A DNA stretch of 64,000 nucleotides from assembly GCF_027922365.1 (NCBI RefSeq), contig NZ_BSFN01000005.1:248001-312000 (forward strand), in the 5' to 3' direction. This document shows positions 28,612-37,962 of this stretch, in pieces; the stretch's first letter is position 1; every line of letters begins with the position of its first letter. The position numbers and the translations under genes are program-made. Below the pieces are notes generated by a model. The model did no database searches. It was not told the DNA's origin and worked only from the letters and a program-made list of their open reading frames with translations. This stretch comes from Pseudomonas turukhanskensis. GTDB taxonomy: Bacteria; Pseudomonadota; Gammaproteobacteria; Pseudomonadales; Pseudomonadaceae.

Positions 28612-29229
28612 ATGCGTTTGCGCCACCTCCTCATTATTGGCCTGCTTGCCGTGCTCAGCGGTTGCGCCGGTCTAACTTCCCACGAATCGCTGGAAGGCCA
28701 GGGCGACCCGGCCAAATGGCAAGCCCACAAAGAGCGCACCATCGCGCTCAATGGCTGGCAGATCAGCGGCAAGGTGGGCATTCGTGCACCAAAAGATTCG
28801 GGCAGCGGCACGCTGTTCTGGCTGCAACGTCAGGACTACTACGATATTCGCCTTTCCGGCCCACTGGGCCGTGGTGCGGCACGGCTGACCGGACATGCGG
28901 GCGATGTCACGCTCGAAGTCGCGAACCAGGGCCGCTATCAGGCCTCCACGCCGGAAGAACTGCTGGAACAGCAGATGGGCTGGAAACTGCCCATTTCCCA
29001 CCTGACCTGGTGGGTGCGCGGTCTGCCAGCGCCGGATAGCAAAAGCACCGTGGTGCTCGATACCGAAAGCCATCTGCAGCGCCTGAATCAGGATGGCTGG
29101 GACGTCGAATACCTGAGCTATGCCGAACAGAATGGCTATTGGCTGCCCGAACGCATGAAGCTGCATGGCCGCAATATTGATGTCACCCTGGTGATCAAGG
29201 ACTGGCAACCGCGCCAGCTGGGCCAGTGA
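28612..29229 (+). CDS. lolB: Outer membrane lipoprotein receptor LolB
   Basis: Accepts lipoproteins from periplasmic LolA and inserts them in the outer membrane. It is 205 aa with lipobox LSGC (Cys18). The LolB core is seen in [36 protein letters not shown] and [14 protein letters not shown]. It is directly upstream of ispE, overlapping it as TGATG, the standard gamma-proteobacterial arrangement. Confidence 0.96.
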   Translation: MRLRHLLIIGLLAVLSGCAGLTSHESLEGQGDPAKWQAHKERTIALNGWQISGKVGIRAPKDSGSGTLFWLQRQDYYDIRLSGPLGRGAARLTGHAGDVTLEVANQGRYQASTPEELLEQQMGWKLPISHLTWWVRGLPAPDSKSTVVLDTESHLQRLNQDGWDVEYLSYAEQNGYWLPERMKLHGRNIDVTLVIKDWQPRQLGQ

Positions 29230-30080
29230 TGCCGGCTGCGCGTATCACCTTGCCGGCTCCAGCAAAGCTCAACCTTATGCTGCATATCCTCGGTCGCCGC
29301 GCTGACGGCTATCACCAGTTGCAAACGTTGTTTCAGTTTCTCGATTACAGCGACGAGCTGACGTTCGCCCTGCGTGATGACGGTGAAATTCGTTTGCACA
29401 CGGAAATCGAAGGCGTCCCTCACGACAGCAACCTGATCATAAAGGCCGCACGACAGCTGCAAGAAAAAAGCGCGTGTGGGCTCGGGGCCGATATCTGGCT
29501 GGAAAAAAAATTACCCATGGGCGGCGGCATCGGGGGCGGCAGCTCCGATGCCGCCACTACCCTGCTGGGTCTGAACCACATCTGGAGATTGAATTGGAGT
29601 CTCGATCAGCTTGCGCAATTGGGCGTAGGTCTGGGCGCCGATGTGCCAGTATTCGTGCGCGGGCACGCCGCATTTGCTGAAGGTGTGGGCGAAGTGCTGA
29701 CGCCGGTGGAATTGGACGAACCGTGGTTTCTCGTGGCAATACCGCAAGTATCTGTCAGCACAGCAGAAATTTTCTCTGATCCTGAGTTGACACGCGACAC
29801 TGCGCCGATTACATTGCACGCCGTTCTCGAGCGGGGCGGTCGTAATGACTGTCAGTCGGTGGTCGAGAAGCGTTACCCAGATGTTCGTAACGCTTTGATC
29901 TTGCTAAACAAATTTGTTTCAGTTAGATTAACCGGCACTGGTTGTTGTGTTTTTGGGAGCTTCCCTAACAAAGCCGAAGCTGATAAAGTCGCGGCCCAAC
30001 TTCCAGCCTCCCTGCCAGGGTTTGTTGCTAAAGGTTGTAACGTTTCGATGTTGCACCAGCGGTTACAAAAACTGTCCTGA
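29229..30080 (+). CDS. ispE: 4-diphosphocytidyl-2-C-methyl-D-erythritol kinase
   Basis: ATP-dependent kinase of the MEP isoprenoid pathway. It is 283 aa from the ATG at 29229; a GTG three bases earlier is the alternative. The substrate motif [16 protein letters not shown] and the GHMP ATP loop [19 protein letters not shown] (near residue 95) are present. The C-terminal [10 protein letters not shown] motif is intact. The last third has visibly lower GC than the first. The tRNA-Gln gene follows after 33 bases. Confidence 0.97.
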   Translation: MPAARITLPAPAKLNLMLHILGRRADGYHQLQTLFQFLDYSDELTFALRDDGEIRLHTEIEGVPHDSNLIIKAARQLQEKSACGLGADIWLEKKLPMGGGIGGGSSDAATTLLGLNHIWRLNWSLDQLAQLGVGLGADVPVFVRGHAAFAEGVGEVLTPVELDEPWFLVAIPQVSVSTAEIFSDPELTRDTAPITLHAVLERGGRNDCQSVVEKRYPDVRNALILLNKFVSVRLTGTGCCVFGSFPNKAEADKVAAQLPASLPGFVAKGCNVSMLHQRLQKLS

Positions 30081-30113
30081 GAAGCGGATGCTAGGCATCC
30101 AGTTGCACATTAC

Positions 30114-30188
30114 AGGGGCGTCGCCAAGCGGTAAGGCAGCAGGTTTTGATCCTGCCATGCGTTGGTTCGAATCCAGCCGCCCCTGCCA
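30114..30188 (+). tRNA. tRNA-Gln (anticodon TTG)
   Basis: A 75-base cloverleaf. The acceptor AGGGGCG pairs with CGCCCCT before G and an encoded CCA. The anticodon stem GCAGG/CCTGC holds loop TTTTGAT with anticodon TTG. The T-loop is TTCGAAT. It lies between ispE and prs as in other Pseudomonas. Confidence 0.97.
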
Positions 30189-30234
30189 TTTTCTATACTC
30201 ATCCAGGTATACCCTCAGCCGGCAGGTACTGCGC

Positions 30235-31176
30235 GTGTCCAAGATGATGGTCTTTACGGGGAATGCTAACCCCGATCTGGCGCGACGTATCGTACGTCAG
30301 CTGCATATCCCACTCGGCGATGCCTCCGTTGGAAAGTTTTCCGACGGCGAAATCAGCATTGAGATCAACGAAAACGTCCGCGGTAAAGACGTCTTCCTGA
30401 TCCAGCCGACATGCGCGCCAACCAACGATAACCTGATGGAACTGGTGGTAATGGCTGACGCCTTCCGCCGCTCCTCGGCTACTCGAATCACAGCCGTGAT
30501 CCCCTACTTCGGTTACGCCCGTCAGGATCGCCGTCCGCGTTCTGCCCGGGTTGCTATCAGCGCCAAAGTGGTGGCTGACATGTTGACCGTTGTCGGTATC
30601 GACCGCGTTCTGACTGTTGATTTGCACGCCGACCAGATTCAGGGCTTCTTCGATATTCCGGTAGATAACATCTACGGTTCGCCAGTACTGGTGGACGACA
30701 TCGAAGATCAACGTTTTGAAAACCTGATGATCGTGTCCCCGGACATTGGCGGTGTAGTGCGTGCTCGCGCTGTCGCCAAATCCTTGGGCGTGGATCTGGC
30801 CATCATCGACAAACGTCGTGAGAAGGCCAACCATTCCGAAGTGATGCACATCATTGGTGATGTTGAAGGCCGTACCTGCATCCTCGTGGATGACATGGTC
30901 GACACCGCCGGCACGCTGTGCCACGCGGCCAAGGCCCTGAAAGAACACGGCGCTGCCAAGGTATTCGCCTACGCAACCCACGCTGTTCTCTCCGGTCGTG
31001 CCATTGAGAACATCGAAAATTCCATGCTCGACGAACTGGTGGTGACCAACACCATCCCCTTGTCGGCAGCAGCTCAAGCCTGCAAACGTATCCGCCAGTT
31101 GGATATCGCGCCGGTAGTCGCTGAAGCGGTACGCCGCATCAGCAACGAAGAATCGATCAGCGCGATGTTCCGCTAA
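30235..31176 (+). CDS. prs: Ribose-phosphate pyrophosphokinase
   Basis: Makes PRPP from ribose-5-phosphate and ATP for nucleotide, His and Trp synthesis. It is 313 aa from the GTG at 30235 ([11 protein letters not shown]), matching the family length. The PRPP loop [10 protein letters not shown], the catalytic flexible loop around [11 protein letters not shown] and [11 protein letters not shown] are all seen. An open frame extends upstream through the tRNA and is not coding. Confidence 0.98.
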   Translation: MSKMMVFTGNANPDLARRIVRQLHIPLGDASVGKFSDGEISIEINENVRGKDVFLIQPTCAPTNDNLMELVVMADAFRRSSATRITAVIPYFGYARQDRRPRSARVAISAKVVADMLTVVGIDRVLTVDLHADQIQGFFDIPVDNIYGSPVLVDDIEDQRFENLMIVSPDIGGVVRARAVAKSLGVDLAIIDKRREKANHSEVMHIIGDVEGRTCILVDDMVDTAGTLCHAAKALKEHGAAKVFAYATHAVLSGRAIENIENSMLDELVVTNTIPLSAAAQACKRIRQLDIAPVVAEAVRRISNEESISAMFR

Positions 31177-31213
31177 GGGTTAAATCCCTGGCTGCATAAC
31201 GCAGAACGAAAGT

Positions 31214-31237
31214 GCCCCGCCTCGTGCGGGGCTTTTT
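31214..31237 (+). terminator. Intrinsic terminator after prs
   Basis: GCCCCGC and GCGGGGC form a 7-bp stem around CTCGT, followed by TTTTT. Confidence 0.88.
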
Positions 31238-31303
31238 GCCTCACCGCCTTCCATTGCCGGTCGCAAGCAATAAAGGCGGCGACGTTTATTTTGGAGATTC
31301 ACC

Positions 31304-31912
31304 ATGACTGATTTTGCCCTGAATGCTGAAGTGCGTTCCGACCTGGGGAAAGGTGCGAGCCGCCGCCTGCGTCGTCTCGCCGCCCAAGTTCCTGCCGTAG
31401 TTTACGGTGGTGACAAGGCTCCGGTTTCCATCACTCTGCTGGCCAAAGAAATCGCCAAGCTGCTGGAAAACGAAGCTGCCTACAGCCACGTTATCGCCCT
31501 GACCGTTGGCGGCGCGACTGAAACTGTAGTGATCAAAGCACTGCAACGCCACCCAGCTAAAGGTCACGTACTGCACGCTGACTTCGTGCGCGTTGTTGCT
31601 GGCCAGAAACTGACCGTTCTCGTTCCTCTGCACTTCATCAACCAGGAAACTGCGGTTGGCGTGAAGCAGCAAGGCGGCGAAGTTTCCCACACCGCAGCTG
31701 AAGTTGAAGTTTCCTGCGAGGCTAAAGACCTGCCGGAATTCATCAACGTCGACCTGGCTAAAGTGGAACTGGGCCAAATCGTTCACCTGTCGGACCTGGT
31801 TCTGCCAGCCGGCGTTGAACTGGTTGCTCTGGCACACGGCAAAGACCTGCCGGTAGCCAACATCCACGCTTCGCGCGTACCGAAAGATGAAGAAGAAGGC
31901 GCAGCCGAGTAA
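31304..31912 (+). CDS. rplY: 50S ribosomal protein L25/general stress protein Ctc
   Basis: Binds 5S rRNA. It is 202 aa, the long Ctc/TL5 form with an N-terminal L25 domain (about 1-95, with [22 protein letters not shown]) and a C-terminal TL5-type beta domain. A GGAG site lies before the ATG. It lies between the prs terminator and pth, the normal order. Confidence 0.97.
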   Translation: MTDFALNAEVRSDLGKGASRRLRRLAAQVPAVVYGGDKAPVSITLLAKEIAKLLENEAAYSHVIALTVGGATETVVIKALQRHPAKGHVLHADFVRVVAGQKLTVLVPLHFINQETAVGVKQQGGEVSHTAAEVEVSCEAKDLPEFINVDLAKVELGQIVHLSDLVLPAGVELVALAHGKDLPVANIHASRVPKDEEEGAAE

Positions 31913-31943
31913 TACTCGCCTCGTCTAAGGAAGGGCTCCTGTC

Positions 31944-32528
31944 GTGACTGCCGTACAACTGATCGTCGGCCTGGGTAATCCAGGCGCTGAATACGAACAG
32001 ACCCGGCATAACGCAGGGGCCCTTTTTGTTGAGCGTCTCGCCGCGGCCCGAGGGGTCAGCCTGGTAGCAGAGCGCAAATTTTTCGGCCTGACGGCGCGTT
32101 TCAGCCATCAGGGCCACGATATTCGTCTGTTGATTCCCACTACCTTTATGAACCGCAGCGGTCAGGCAGTGGCTGCCATGGCCGGTTTCTACCGCATTGC
32201 GGTAGACGCCATTCTGGTAGCGCACGACGAACTCGATATGCCACCGGGCGTTGCCAAATTCAAACAAGGCGGCGGTCATGGTGGGCACAACGGTTTGCGC
32301 GACATCATCGCGCAACTGGGCAATCAGAATACCTTTCACCGTCTGCGGCTTGGCATTGGCCACCCCGGTGAAGCCAGTAAGGTTTCCGGCTTCGTGCTGG
32401 GCCGCGCACCGCGCGCCGAGCAGGAAAAACTGGATGCCAGCATCGACTTTGCCCTTGGCGTGATGCCAGAGGTTTACGCCGGGGAATGGAACCGGGCGAT
32501 GAAACTTCTGCACAGCCAGAAGGCATAA
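31944..32528 (+). CDS. pth: Peptidyl-tRNA hydrolase
   Basis: Frees tRNAs from prematurely released peptidyl-tRNA. It is 194 aa with a GTG start at 31944. [19 protein letters not shown] contains the catalytic His. The conserved [23 protein letters not shown] and [12 protein letters not shown] segments are present. AAGGAAGGGCTCCT lies upstream. ychF follows after 39 bases. Confidence 0.98.
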   Translation: MTAVQLIVGLGNPGAEYEQTRHNAGALFVERLAAARGVSLVAERKFFGLTARFSHQGHDIRLLIPTTFMNRSGQAVAAMAGFYRIAVDAILVAHDELDMPPGVAKFKQGGGHGGHNGLRDIIAQLGNQNTFHRLRLGIGHPGEASKVSGFVLGRAPRAEQEKLDASIDFALGVMPEVYAGEWNRAMKLLHSQKA

Positions 32529-32567
32529 CCACACTTTTTCAGCGAATTTCTCCGCGAGGGTTACACC

Positions 32568-33668
32568 ATGGGATTTAACTGCGGCATCGTCGGCCTGCCC
32601 AACGTCGGCAAGTCCACCCTGTTCAACGCCCTGACCAAATCCGGCATCGCGGCGGAGAACTTCCCGTTCTGCACCATTGAGCCCAACAGCGGCATCGTAC
32701 CAATGCCCGACCCGCGCCTCGATGCCCTGGCGGCCATCGTCAATCCCAAACGTATCCTGCCGACCACCATGGAATTCGTCGACATCGCAGGCCTGGTAGC
32801 CGGCGCGTCCAAAGGTGAAGGCCTGGGCAACAAGTTTCTGGCCAACATTCGCGAAACCGACGCCATCGCCCATGTGGTGCGCTGCTTCGAAGACGAAAAC
32901 GTGATCCACGTTTCCAACAGCGTCGACCCCAAGCGCGACATCGAGATCATCGACCTCGAACTGATCTTCGCCGACTTGGACAGCTGCGAAAAACAACTGC
33001 AAAAGGTGACCCGCAACGCCAAGGGCGGTGACAAAGACGCCGTTGCCCAGAAAGCGTTGCTGGAACAACTGATCAACCACTTCACCGAAGGCAAGCCCGC
33101 GCGTAGCCTGATGAAGAACATGGGTGCGGACGAGAAGCTGATCATTCGCGGCTTCCACCTGCTGACCACCAAGCCAGTGATGTACATCGCCAACGTGGCC
33201 GAAGACGGCTTCGAGAACAACCCGCTGCTTGACGTGGTGAAAGCCATTGCCGACGAAGAAGGCGCGATCGTGGTGCCGGTGTGCAACAAAATCGAAGCGG
33301 AAATCGCCGAGCTCGATGACGGCGAAGAAAAGGACATGTTCCTCGAGGCTCTGGGCCTCGAAGAGCCTGGCCTGAACCGCGTGATTCGCGCGGGCTACGA
33401 AATGCTCCACCTGCAAACCTACTTCACCGCTGGCGTCGAAGAAGTTCGCGCCTGGACCGTGCGCGTCGGCGCCACTGCGCCGCAAGCGGCTGGCGTTATT
33501 CACACCGACTTCGAAAAAGGCTTTATCCGCGCCGAAGTGATTGCCTACGACGACTTCATCCAGTTCAAGGGTGAGGCTGGTGCCAAGGAAGCCGGTAAGT
33601 GGCGCCTGGAAGGTAAAGATTACGTGGTCAAAGATGGCGACGTGATGCACTTCCGCTTCAACGTCTGA
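32568..33668 (+). CDS. ychF: Redox/ribosome-associated ATPase YchF (OLA1 family)
   Basis: A 366-aa Obg-family P-loop protein that prefers ATP. The G1 loop is [15 protein letters not shown], the switch II is [19 protein letters not shown], and the G4-like VCNKIEAE is present. A C-terminal TGS domain contains [13 protein letters not shown]. The pth-ychF pair is conserved across proteobacteria. A terminator follows the stop. Confidence 0.98.
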   Translation: MGFNCGIVGLPNVGKSTLFNALTKSGIAAENFPFCTIEPNSGIVPMPDPRLDALAAIVNPKRILPTTMEFVDIAGLVAGASKGEGLGNKFLANIRETDAIAHVVRCFEDENVIHVSNSVDPKRDIEIIDLELIFADLDSCEKQLQKVTRNAKGGDKDAVAQKALLEQLINHFTEGKPARSLMKNMGADEKLIIRGFHLLTTKPVMYIANVAEDGFENNPLLDVVKAIADEEGAIVVPVCNKIEAEIAELDDGEEKDMFLEALGLEEPGLNRVIRAGYEMLHLQTYFTAGVEEVRAWTVRVGATAPQAAGVIHTDFEKGFIRAEVIAYDDFIQFKGEAGAKEAGKWRLEGKDYVVKDGDVMHFRFNV

Positions 33669-33682
33669 AGCCCGCAGTCGCT

Positions 33683-33711
33683 AAAAAAAGCCCTCCTTGT
33701 GAGGGCTTTTT
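33683..33711. terminator. Terminator after ychF
   Basis: GCCCTC and GAGGGC form a stem around CTTGT, with A7 on the left and T5 on the right, so it can work in both directions. Confidence 0.88.
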
Positions 33712-33755
33712 CATGCTGGTCGATTCGTACCAGCAGAGTGCCGTTGCCTTTCAAT

Positions 33756-34209
33756 TCAAAGAACCATCGCCTTGGCCAAAAACAGGACACCAAGCATCTG
33801 CACCAACACGTTGCATGAATCAAGTGCGAGCGCCTTGCTGTCATCCGACCGCTGCGTATCAGCAACACCACGTCAACAAAGTGCGCGAGCACGCTTAAAC
33901 CCAGGCAAATCTTCAGCGCCAGTAACGTGCCGAAACGGCTGGCCAATGGATCGACCAGCGCCGCGCGGTAGCGCCAGGCTAACGCCAGGCCGGCGCCATA
34001 CAAGGCCAGAACTACCCAATGCATGAACAGGGGCGCCTGCAGGCGCAACGACCTGGAGAGTAGTTCGCGCGCCCCGATGCAGCACGCCTGTGGCGCGGCT
34101 CAAGATAATCACCTCAAAAAAATACCCCACCGCTAAAAAGCGCGGCGGCAGCGAGGTGGACAAACTTAAACAACAAAAATGCTTTGCCCCCCTTACCCAA
34201 CAGGCCCAT
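33756..34209 (-). pseudogene. Broken DUF2269/CopD-like membrane protein
   Basis: Reading the minus strand from ATG 34209, FLLFKFVHLAAAALFSGGVFF runs into a stop after a T7 tract near 34115. One frame over, EVIILSRATGVLHRGAR continues. A second shift in a GCGCGCG tract near 34070 leads to LRLQAPLFMHWVVLALYGAG, and the frame then stays open through LKICLGLSVLAHFV. A third shift near 33815 leads to VLVQMLGVLFLAKAMVL and a stop at 33756. Joined, these give a continuous 150-residue protein with about four TM helices, so the gene is inactive unless the sequence has errors. Confidence 0.75.
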
Positions 34210-34633
34210 TAGCGCTTCGGCTCCACAACATGGGTCCATAGTGATACACATACAGCGCCAGTAACGCGCACCAACAAACTGCTGCCAACCACAGCAACGG
34301 CTGCGCAAACCACCAACTCAATCGGGCCACCAGCCAGACGGCTACCAGAACCGCCAACGGCACTCCCGAGAGACTCGGGCGACCTGTCCATGCCTGCACC
34401 GCAGCCAGCAGAAAACCTACGATGATTGCGCATGCAAAGCCGAATATCAGTTCATGCCGATGCCATGCCAACCCAACGCCCGTTGGACCCTGACCGCAAG
34501 GCTGCTGCAGGACCAGCAACCAAAGCATGAACCCTGACAAAACCAACACGCTGCCAGCCAATAAAAGCGGACGAAATCCCCGATTAGATAGCAGCGTCAT
34601 CCGTATTGCTTTGCTCGCGTCGGTAATGCTCAT
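34193..34633 (-). CDS. Short NnrS-like membrane protein
   Basis: A 146-aa product from the ATG at 34633 (AGGAGG at a good distance) with four hydrophobic segments. RGFRPLLLAGSVLVLSG and WHRHELIFGFACAIIVGF with VQAWTGRPSLSG match the N-terminal part of NnrS, a heme-copper membrane protein linked to nitric-oxide stress. Full NnrS is about 390 aa, so this is either a truncated gene or a short family variant. The stop overlaps the next ATG, which favours a naturally short gene. Its downstream partner is broken. Confidence 0.6.
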   Translation of the reverse strand: MSITDASKAIRMTLLSNRGFRPLLLAGSVLVLSGFMLWLLVLQQPCGQGPTGVGLAWHRHELIFGFACAIIVGFLLAAVQAWTGRPSLSGVPLAVLVAVWLVARLSWWFAQPLLWLAAVCWCALLALYVYHYGPMLWSRSANGPVG

Positions 34634-34788
34634 GCGTCCCTCCTGCGACCAACCGGCCTGCTGATTCACTGTCGTCATCTGTTCACCAGTGCACAGGCGA
34701 GCAGACGTCGCAGGCATAACCCAGTGTTCAACCCATACGCCGCCAACCGCGTAAAATCTGCAATTCGCAAACGGGCGGCGAGCATCTC

Positions 34789-35916
34789 CTACAGTGCCTC
34801 GCTGCCGTTATTGGTCAGACAAGCGCCCTCTTGCGGCACCCACCTAATGTCCACACGGCGGTTGGCCGTTCGCCCAACCGCCGTGTCGTTGCTGGCAAAT
34901 GCCTGACTGGCACCTACGCCCCGAATGGCAAAGCAGTTGTCGGCAATCCCCGTCATCCGCTGTATCCAATCCCGCACGGTGGCGGCCCGCGCCCGCGACA
35001 GACGCAAGTTAGCCGCGACGTCGCCCGAACCATCGGTATGACCGGTAATCACGATCAGGCGGCCCGCTTGCGCCTTGATGCCGGCCAGCGCGGCCATCAA
35101 GGTGTGGGTCGACTCGGAGCTTAGTTCGGCACTACCAGGGCGAAAAACCGCGAGCGTCGCGACAAGTGCCCCCTCCTCGACCGCGGCCAGATTACTGGGC
35201 GAAAACCTGGTGCGCTCTAGGCTTTTGCTCGGCCCAAACAGCGCGCTGCCCCACCCTAGCAAGCCAAGGCAGCCTACAACGCCCAAGGCAACCCACAGCC
35301 ACAGGGCTGGCCCCGCGCCCCTTCGCGGCCGCGGCATTACGGTTGGCGAAGCCGGTGCAGAAAATGCCGGTGTTTGTCGCTGCAATCGTTGGATGACCGA
35401 GCCCACCAATTGGCGCAAACCGTGGAGTGGCATTACCGGCAATTGGAGAAGACGATCCAGGCGCGCATGCAACCGCGCCAGGGCGCTGTCCAACTCCACC
35501 AGCATGGGCAGGTCGTGCATCGCCAAACCGGCAGCACGTAGCTGTATCTGCTCGTGGGAAGACAACCACGCGAAAATTTCCATCCGCTGCTCAGCGCCTG
35601 TTGGCCAGGCGCGCGGGCTGTGCACCCGTAGCAGGTCGTCCACCAACTCGACGCCCTCCAGTGTACCGGCAACGCCAAAACGATTGCTGCGCGCCAATGC
35701 CAGACAGGCCAGCGTCTGGATATCCACACCATTGCGCTGCAGCACTACCAGGCACAAACGCTCGACCTCGTGCCAATCCAGGTCAGGGCGCGCAGGGTGA
35801 TTCAACTTTCTCAGTTCATCCTGCAGCGCTTTGAATTCGAGGCGCACACGTGGGTCGCCACCCAGCCGCCAGGAGGTGCTGGGCAGAACCAGAAACGAGT
35901 CTTCGGCAGCGCTCAT
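34789..35916 (-). CDS. T6SS TssA-N (ImpA_N)/TM/OmpA fusion protein
   Basis: A 375-aa protein. Residues about 10-125 match the ImpA_N domain of TssA/VasL/TagA proteins (LGGDPRVRLEFKALQDELRKL). A single TM follows at about 205-228 (LWLWVALGVVGCLGLLG), then an OmpA-like peptidoglycan-binding domain (about 255-365) with VITGHTDGSGD and TANRRVDIRW. It would span the inner membrane, with the TssA-like part in the cytoplasm and the OmpA part on the wall. It is the last gene of the T6SS operon and overlaps tssE (ATGA). The OmpA domain closely resembles that of the protein at 53457-55172. A role in anchoring or capping the sheath is inference. Confidence 0.8.
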   Translation of the reverse strand: MSAAEDSFLVLPSTSWRLGGDPRVRLEFKALQDELRKLNHPARPDLDWHEVERLCLVVLQRNGVDIQTLACLALARSNRFGVAGTLEGVELVDDLLRVHSPRAWPTGAEQRMEIFAWLSSHEQIQLRAAGLAMHDLPMLVELDSALARLHARLDRLLQLPVMPLHGLRQLVGSVIQRLQRQTPAFSAPASPTVMPRPRRGAGPALWLWVALGVVGCLGLLGWGSALFGPSKSLERTRFSPSNLAAVEEGALVATLAVFRPGSAELSSESTHTLMAALAGIKAQAGRLIVITGHTDGSGDVAANLRLSRARAATVRDWIQRMTGIADNCFAIRGVGASQAFASNDTAVGRTANRRVDIRWVPQEGACLTNNGSEAL

Positions 35917-36350
35917 TGCAGCCCCTGGAAATGCTGTTTCAGATGGCGCAGCAGCACGTTGCCCTCAGGCGCCACAGCCGTACCGAAGCGAGCCCGTTCG
36001 CCGCTTTTCAGTCGCACATCAAGGGCCAAGTCCAGTCGACCAGCCTGCGTGGTCGGCAACAGACGCGCCGTTACCTGAGCCAGACGCGGCTCATACCGCA
36101 GCAGCATCGCCTGCATGCTGTCCACCAGCAGGTGGGCCTTGCCGGATACTCCATGTAGAACCAGCTCCAGATTTTCAATGCCGTAATCCGGCAAATGGCT
36201 GAGCGCACCCTGGCGGCTGTTAAGCAAGCGCTGCAGGTTGTCGAGCACAGACAGCACAACCTGGTCTTGCTCGTGCACCTGGTCCAACGGCAGTTCGCCG
36301 GCAAAATTCTGCAGCAGCAGTTCGTACAGCGAAGGGCCTTGCTCGTGCAT
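35913..36350 (-). CDS. tssE: T6SS baseplate subunit TssE
   Basis: A gp25-like wedge protein of 145 aa that starts sheath assembly with TssF, TssG and TssK. The fold markers are VVLSVLDNLQRLLNSRQGALSHLPDYGIENL and a C-terminal strand pattern. It starts three bases after tssJ and overlaps the fusion gene downstream. Confidence 0.92.
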   Translation of the reverse strand: MHEQGPSLYELLLQNFAGELPLDQVHEQDQVVLSVLDNLQRLLNSRQGALSHLPDYGIENLELVLHGVSGKAHLLVDSMQAMLLRYEPRLAQVTARLLPTTQAGRLDLALDVRLKSGERARFGTAVAPEGNVLLRHLKQHFQGLQ

Positions 36351-36353
36351 GGT

Positions 36354-36890
36354 TCAGTCCTCGGCCAGCCGGCGCAAAACAAGACGGTTGTCGGCCAGCT
36401 CGACCACCCGCGCTCGGTCCGGATGCAACGCCTCGCGCGGCACAATCAGGCGCCAGGAGTGAGCCCGTAAATCGGGTTGGCGAAACAGTGCCACCACAGC
36501 CACGAAACGCGCGTCCTCTGCCAGGGGGACGTCCAACCGAGCGCCCTCCCCGGGCTTGATCACCACCGCATGTTCACCCAGCAGGTCAGCAGCCAGGACC
36601 GTGCTGCCATCGTCCAGGAGGCTTTCATAGGCTGCGCGCTGCATGAGCTGACTGTCGCGTAGCTGGTAAACCCGCACCAGGGTGGTCACCGACAAGGCAT
36701 TCATGTCCGTCATATAGGTGTTGAGCGCAGCGCGGCCAGTGAAATCCAGGTGCAGGGTGTTCACTTGTTTGTAGAACAGCGCTTTTGCCGTCGCGGCGCT
36801 GGCATCGCCGACGGTCTGTGCGAGCCCGCAGGCTGTCAGTTGCAAGCAGACCAGCAGCCACAACGCAGCGTTAAAAACGGTAAGCGACAT
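36354..36890 (-). CDS. tssJ: T6SS outer-membrane lipoprotein TssJ
   Basis: A 178-aa protein. The signal peptide of MSLTVFNAALWLLVCLQLTAC has lipobox LTAC with Cys21. The mature part has the SciN/TssJ beta-sandwich pattern, including TTLVRVYQLRDSQLMQRAAYESLL. It binds the periplasmic end of TssM and ties the trans-envelope complex to the outer membrane. The ATG at 36890 is selected by the signal peptide and overlaps the tssG end by 20 bases. Confidence 0.9.
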   Translation of the reverse strand: MSLTVFNAALWLLVCLQLTACGLAQTVGDASAATAKALFYKQVNTLHLDFTGRAALNTYMTDMNALSVTTLVRVYQLRDSQLMQRAAYESLLDDGSTVLAADLLGEHAVVIKPGEGARLDVPLAEDARFVAVVALFRQPDLRAHSWRLIVPREALHPDRARVVELADNRLVLRRLAED

Positions 36891-37962
36891 GCTGACTCTC
36901 TCGCTGGCAAGGATTGCGGCGCAGGCCTTGATAGCGGCCCAGATTGACAGTAATGCGATGCTGACTGGCGGTGTCGGCATTCAGGCGGGCCGTCATGCCC
37001 AGCAACACCGACGCACTGCCCAAGACCGGTTCCGGCAGGCAGCGCACGGGAATCGACAGCTGCAGGTTGGCCGTGCAACGCCAGCCCAGATACACCCGCA
37101 GCAGCACCAGCAGATCCGGCAACAGCTGCCCGCCGGGGAGCCAACAGCCGGCCTGCTGCAGATCGTCGACGAGCAACAACACGCGCACCTCGCTGTTCAC
37201 ATCTTGCCCGCTGCCGCCCAGCGGCCACCCTTGCCCCAGTACCGGCGGGCACCGTGGGAAGAGGCCTGGGAGTGGCGCCATCGTTACCCGACGGGGGCTG
37301 TGTGGCGTCACCGCCACGCGTGTGGCCGGAGCCAGCACCTGGACCACTGCGGCAATACCCTCGGCACTGCGGGTCGGCAGCCCCATCACCCCGAGCAAGG
37401 CGAGAAAGCGCGAAACCGGCGTGCCGATGTGCGAGGCAGTACCCGGGATGCCCAGGCCCACCAACCCGAGCAAACACTGGGAGGTGGCATCCACGCCCCC
37501 GGCCTCAAACGTTGCCGGGTAGGAGTACTTGCGCCAGATGCGGTAGAACTGGGTGAAAATCCGGTGATTGAAGATATCCAGAAAGGCCTCGAGGGCTTCA
37601 TGCCCTTCGCGGCGTTGGCTGATGTCGTCCAGGTACGCCGCAGGCAACGGCGAATCGACGCCATACAGGCCCAACAAACAGGTGCGAACTGTGGCGGGCC
37701 GCAAGGGCCCGGCGCTATCGAGTTCGATACTTTTCAATTCACCGGCTGGAAACCCCATGCCCGGGTCGGGGCGAAAACGCACCGGGTCGTGCGCCGGATT
37801 CGCGGTGCTGCCCAATGGCGGATCGCCCGGCATCGCGAGCTCCAGCAGTTGGCAAAAGCGGTACACGCTGGCCTCGGAAACTCTCCCCTCAAGCGTTGCC
37901 AGCAAACCGCTGTGCTTCAACCGGGAATACGCAGACTGTGGTTCTCGTTCCATCGCAGACAT
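36871..37962 (-). CDS. tssG: T6SS baseplate subunit TssG
   Basis: A 363-aa product, normal for TssG (ImpH/VasB). The segments FCQLLELAMPG, VRFRPDPGMGFPAGELKSIE and LGLYGVDSPLPAAYLDDIS are recognisable. With TssF it forms the baseplate wedge. The start at 37962 lies 46 bases inside the tssF end; a second ATG at 37953 (MEREPQSAYSR) is an alternative. Confidence 0.93.
   Translation of the reverse strand: MSAMEREPQSAYSRLKHSGLLATLEGRVSEASVYRFCQLLELAMPGDPPLGSTANPAHDPVRFRPDPGMGFPAGELKSIELDSAGPLRPATVRTCLLGLYGVDSPLPAAYLDDISQRREGHEALEAFLDIFNHRIFTQFYRIWRKYSYPATFEAGGVDATSQCLLGLVGLGIPGTASHIGTPVSRFLALLGVMGLPTRSAEGIAAVVQVLAPATRVAVTPHSPRRVTMAPLPGLFPRCPPVLGQGWPLGGSGQDVNSEVRVLLLVDDLQQAGCWLPGGQLLPDLLVLLRVYLGWRCTANLQLSIPVRCLPEPVLGSASVLLGMTARLNADTASQHRITVNLGRYQGLRRNPCQRESQHVAYRF

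Noticed and set aside
29947-30234. Upstream extension of the prs frame
   Set aside because: It runs through the tRNA-Gln gene; the GTG at 30235 gives the exact family length.
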